Notes under the pieces: generated by a model
The model's database searches: none
Seen by the model: the letters and a program-made list of their open reading frames with translations, nothing else
Told to the model about the DNA's origin: nothing
Translations under genes and position numbers: made by a program
Part shown: piece after piece, positions 6,779 through 7,866 of the stretch
Numbering within the stretch: position 1 is the first letter of the stretch
Layout of the letters: every line of letters begins with the position of its first letter
Assembly: GCA_003456175.1 (NCBI GenBank)
Contig: DMPB01000079.1
Span: 1-7,866, forward strand
Direction of reading: 5' to 3'
DNA: 7,866 bases
DNA from: Chitinophagaceae bacterium
GTDB lineage: Bacteria; Bacteroidota; Bacteroidia; Chitinophagales; Chitinophagaceae

Positions 6779-6872
6779 TACATATATAATCGCTGAAAGT
6801 CAATGCCGTAAAGGGTTGTAGCGATATTGAAAGGTTAAAATTTCACCTTAGCTGCCACTGGCGAAATTGTAC

Positions 6873-6895
6873 AAGCCCTTATGTAACAAGGGTTT
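6873..6895 (+). repeat. 8-bp hairpin upstream of the HU promoter
   Basis: AAGCCCTT (6873-6880) pairs with AAGGGTTT (6888-6895), including one G-U pair, around the loop ATGTAAC. There is no T-tract after it, so it is a poor intrinsic terminator. The loop plus two stem bases, ATGTAACAA (6881-6889), is the exact reverse complement of TTGTTACAT at 6950-6958, at the HU promoter/leader. Confidence 0.5.
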
Positions 6896-6922
6896 CAGCT
6901 ACATTTAGTGGTGGAAAATAGT

Positions 6923-6952
6923 TTTGAAAACTTGCAAAAGCCTATACATTTG
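6923..6952 (+). promoter_or_regulatory. Bacteroidota-type promoter of the HU genes
   Basis: TTTG (6923-6926), an 18-nt gap, then TACATTTG (6945-6952) is a full match to the Bacteroidota primary-sigma consensus (TTTG / TAnnTTTG). Transcription should start a few bases after 6952, leaving an untranslated leader of roughly 25-30 nt that is rich in A and C and lacks a Shine-Dalgarno sequence. Confidence 0.75.
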
Positions 6953-6986
6953 TTACATTACATCATTCACCCAAAAAAATATTCTC

Positions 6987-7268
6987 ATGAACAAAGCTGA
7001 ATTAGTAGCAAGCATTGCCGAAACAGCCGGAATTACCAAAACAGAAGCTAACGGCGTTATTGATGCATTTGCCGAAGCGGTAGCCAAAACCTTAAAAAAA
7101 GGCGATAGCGTAACCTTAGTAGGTTTCGGTACATTCTCAGTAAGTAAGCGTGCAGCCCGTACAGGCCGTAACCCACAAACTGGCGAAACCATTAAAATTA
7201 AAGCTAAAAAAGTTGCTAAGTTTAAAGCCGGTACTGAACTAAGTAACGCAGTTAACGGCGGTAAGTAA
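6987..7268 (+). CDS. HU family DNA-binding protein (first of tandem pair)
   Basis: The predicted product is 93 aa from the ATG at 6987, which gives the standard HU start [11 protein letters not shown] in the same frame at 6924 falls inside the promoter -33 box and was rejected. HU dimers bend and compact DNA in the nucleoid. Residues 1-40 form the two-helix dimerisation part; [24 protein letters not shown] (about 44-67) leads into the DNA-binding arm, with Pro63 of GRNPQTGE as the intercalating arm-tip residue; [24 protein letters not shown] closes it. All key residues are intact. The second HU gene starts 38 nt downstream with no terminator between, so both are probably on one transcript. 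Residues 34-77 are identical to the second copy, whereas 14 of the first 33 differ. Confidence 0.95.
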   Translation: MNKAELVASIAETAGITKTEANGVIDAFAEAVAKTLKKGDSVTLVGFGTFSVSKRAARTGRNPQTGETIKIKAKKVAKFKAGTELSNAVNGGK

Positions 7269-7306
7269 TTGTCACCTTTCTTTCACTTAAATAACAACAC
7301 ACCATT

Positions 7307-7576
7307 ATGAACAAAGCAGATTTGATTGCACACTTGGCAGAAGCTGCCGGTATCAACAAAACACAAGCTAATGCTGCTTTAGATGCCTTTACAGATGCTA
7401 TCACAAAAACTTTAAAAAAAGGCGATAGCGTAACTTTAGTAGGTTTCGGTACATTTTCTGTGAGCAAGCGTGCTGCTCGTACAGGCCGTAACCCACAAAC
7501 TGGCGAAACCATTAAAATTAAAGCTAAAAAGGTTGCTCGCTTTAAGCCAGGTAAGGGCTTGAGCGAAAAAATCTAA
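7307..7576 (+). CDS. HU family DNA-binding protein (second of tandem pair)
   Basis: The predicted product is 89 aa. It has the same build as its upstream neighbour: MNKADLIAHLAEAAGINKT dimerisation helices, [23 protein letters not shown] arm region with Pro63, and a shorter end (RFKPGKGLSEKI) that lacks the AVNGGK tail. The 44 residues 34-77 match the first HU exactly, and the 132 nt encoding them differ at only nine third-codon positions, all silent. The helical part is far more diverged, so the two proteins could form both homo- and heterodimers with altered dimer interfaces but identical DNA contacts. No separate promoter is convincing in the 38-nt spacer; expression probably comes from the promoter ahead of the first gene. 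A strong terminator follows. Confidence 0.95.
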   Translation: MNKADLIAHLAEAAGINKTQANAALDAFTDAITKTLKKGDSVTLVGFGTFSVSKRAARTGRNPQTGETIKIKAKKVARFKPGKGLSEKI

Positions 7577-7600
7577 TTGCTGCCATTGCTATCTTACAAG

Positions 7601-7631
7601 AGCCGAATACCGAGGTGTTCGGCTTTTTTTT
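7601..7631 (+). terminator. Rho-independent terminator of the HU pair
   Basis: AGCCGAATAC (7601-7610) pairs with GTGTTCGGCT (7615-7624) with one G-U pair, around a four-base loop, followed by eight Ts (7624-7631). The T-tract continues into the -33 box of the next promoter. Confidence 0.9.
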
Positions 7632-7660
7632 GCATATAAGCCAAGATTCCTGCATTTTTG
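7629..7660 (+). promoter_or_regulatory. Promoter of the bTHX gene
   Basis: TTTG (7629-7632), a 20-nt gap, then CATTTTTG (7653-7660) matches TTTG / TAnnTTTG except for the first base of the -7 box. The -33 box is formed by the last Ts of the HU terminator plus one G. The expected start leaves a leader of about 30 nt. Confidence 0.6.
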
Positions 7661-7697
7661 CAGCCCAATTGGTTCATCACATTTAAAAAAACAAACG

Positions 7698-7802
7698 ATG
7701 GGTAGAGGTGATAAAAAAACAGCTAAGGGTAAGCGTTTCAAAGGTTCTTTTGGTAAGAGCCGCTTAGCTCGTAAGAAAAAAGCTGTTGCTAAAAAAGCTT
7801 AA
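7698..7802 (+). CDS. thx: 30S ribosomal protein bTHX
   Basis: The predicted product is 34 aa, very basic. MGRGDKKTAKGKRFKGSFGKSR is the characteristic bTHX sequence (MG[KR]GDKKT-x-[KR]GK-x5-S[FY]G). In Thermus the protein sits in the head of the small ribosomal subunit and stabilises 16S rRNA; Bacteroidota carry versions with a Lys/Ala-rich tail, here LARKKKAVAKKA. The gene is so short that ORF callers often miss it. It has its own promoter and a strong terminator, so it is monocistronic. The start is fixed by the conserved MGRGDKKT. Confidence 0.93.
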   Translation: MGRGDKKTAKGKRFKGSFGKSRLARKKKAVAKKA

Positions 7803-7817
7803 TCAACATTCAACTGT

Positions 7818-7866
7818 TGTAAAACAATAAGGCTCGTTGCATCGCAACGAGCCTTATTGTTTTACA
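7818..7866. terminator. Bidirectional terminator, 23-bp perfect stem
   Basis: Arms at 7818-7840 and 7844-7866 are perfect inverted copies around ATC. The inner part is GC-rich (GGCTCGTTGC) and the outer part is A/T-rich, giving a T-rich 3' flank (TTATTGTTTT) on both strands. It ends the bTHX transcript and probably also a convergent gene beyond the window. Confidence 0.85.

Larger units (their letters stand above)
6716..6986. other. Intergenic region with nested inverted repeats; candidate structured RNA
   Basis: These 271 nt hold no credible ORF but much symmetry. Three helices nest: GTGGCAG plus CTAG (6734-6740, 6742-6745) with TTAG plus CTGCCAC (6848-6851, 6852-6858), interrupted only by one bulged G and including one G-U pair; TAACCTT (6764-6770) with AAGGTTA (6831-6837); and ATCGCT (6789-6794) with AGCGAT (6820-6825). 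Between the first two lies a large internal loop (6746-6763 against 6838-6847). Outside, ATTT (6726-6729) can pair with AAAT (6864-6867). This gives one long interrupted hairpin of about 130-140 nt, so a transcribed structured RNA is possible. No RNA family is recognised with certainty, and the 5' and 3' ends are not defined. The HU promoter lies at the right end. Confidence 0.35.

Noticed and set aside
6873..6895. Hairpin as terminator of the xth operon
   Set aside because: It has no T-tract and lies about 160 nt beyond the last stop codon.
6924..6986. Extended HU protein starting at TTG 6924
   Set aside because: This TTG is part of the promoter -33 box, and HU proteins begin MNKAEL, as encoded at 6987.
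6716..6986. tmRNA, RNase P RNA or SRP RNA in the intergenic region
   Set aside because: None of their conserved sequence blocks (such as the tRNA-like ends of tmRNA or the GGAAG-type SRP tetraloop helix) is visible.
6953..7512. Two near-identical minus-strand ORFs opposite the HU genes
   Set aside because: They share a long identical stretch only because the HU genes beneath them are duplicated; they have no promoter and no recognisable family.

Overview
The window looks like a piece of a chromosome from the Bacteroidota, most likely a Chitinophagaceae-type member. The evidence is a 34-aa bTHX ribosomal protein, a DUF4286 protein, a DUF2339/DUF3999 gene pair, AT-rich DNA, no Shine-Dalgarno sequences ahead of start codons, and promoters of the Bacteroidota type (TTTG, an 18-20 nt gap, then TAnnTTTG). 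The assignment is inferred from gene content and motifs; no rRNA or other phylogenetic marker is present. I see no insertion sequence, integrase, CRISPR array or tRNA. It reads as an ordinary housekeeping region with several poorly characterised but conserved genes.

Layout. Positions 1-25 are the terminator of a gene outside the window. A secreted six-bladed beta-propeller protein (79-909, +) converges on a two-gene minus-strand unit: a LOG-family Rossmann protein (2015-1275), then a small secreted or membrane protein with a CxxC motif (1234-989). A 21-bp perfect hairpin, probably a two-way terminator, separates the converging units. Divergent from the LOG gene is a compact plus-strand run: xth (exonuclease III, 2078-2848), a large DUF2339 multi-pass membrane protein (2864-5269), a DUF3999-like secreted and anchored protein (5241-6410) and a DUF4286 protein (6410-6715). 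Gaps or overlaps of 15, -29 and -1 nt suggest one transcript.

After a 271-nt intergenic region with nested inverted repeats come two tandem HU genes (6987-7268, 7307-7576) with a strong promoter and a strong terminator. The bTHX gene follows (7698-7802), with its own promoter that appears to use the end of the HU terminator T-tract. A 23-bp perfect hairpin closes the window.

Functionally, xth (DNA repair) and the HU/bTHX genes (nucleoid, ribosome) are housekeeping. DUF2339 and DUF3999 probably act together at the inner membrane in an unknown envelope role. The points most worth a second look are: a short dispersed motif (CCTTRCGGTAAA) found four times, including a 17-nt identical inverted pair; the intergenic region before HU, whose folding resembles the layout of 6S RNA; a 9-nt complementarity between a hairpin there and the HU promoter/leader; and the sharply mosaic similarity of the two HU genes.
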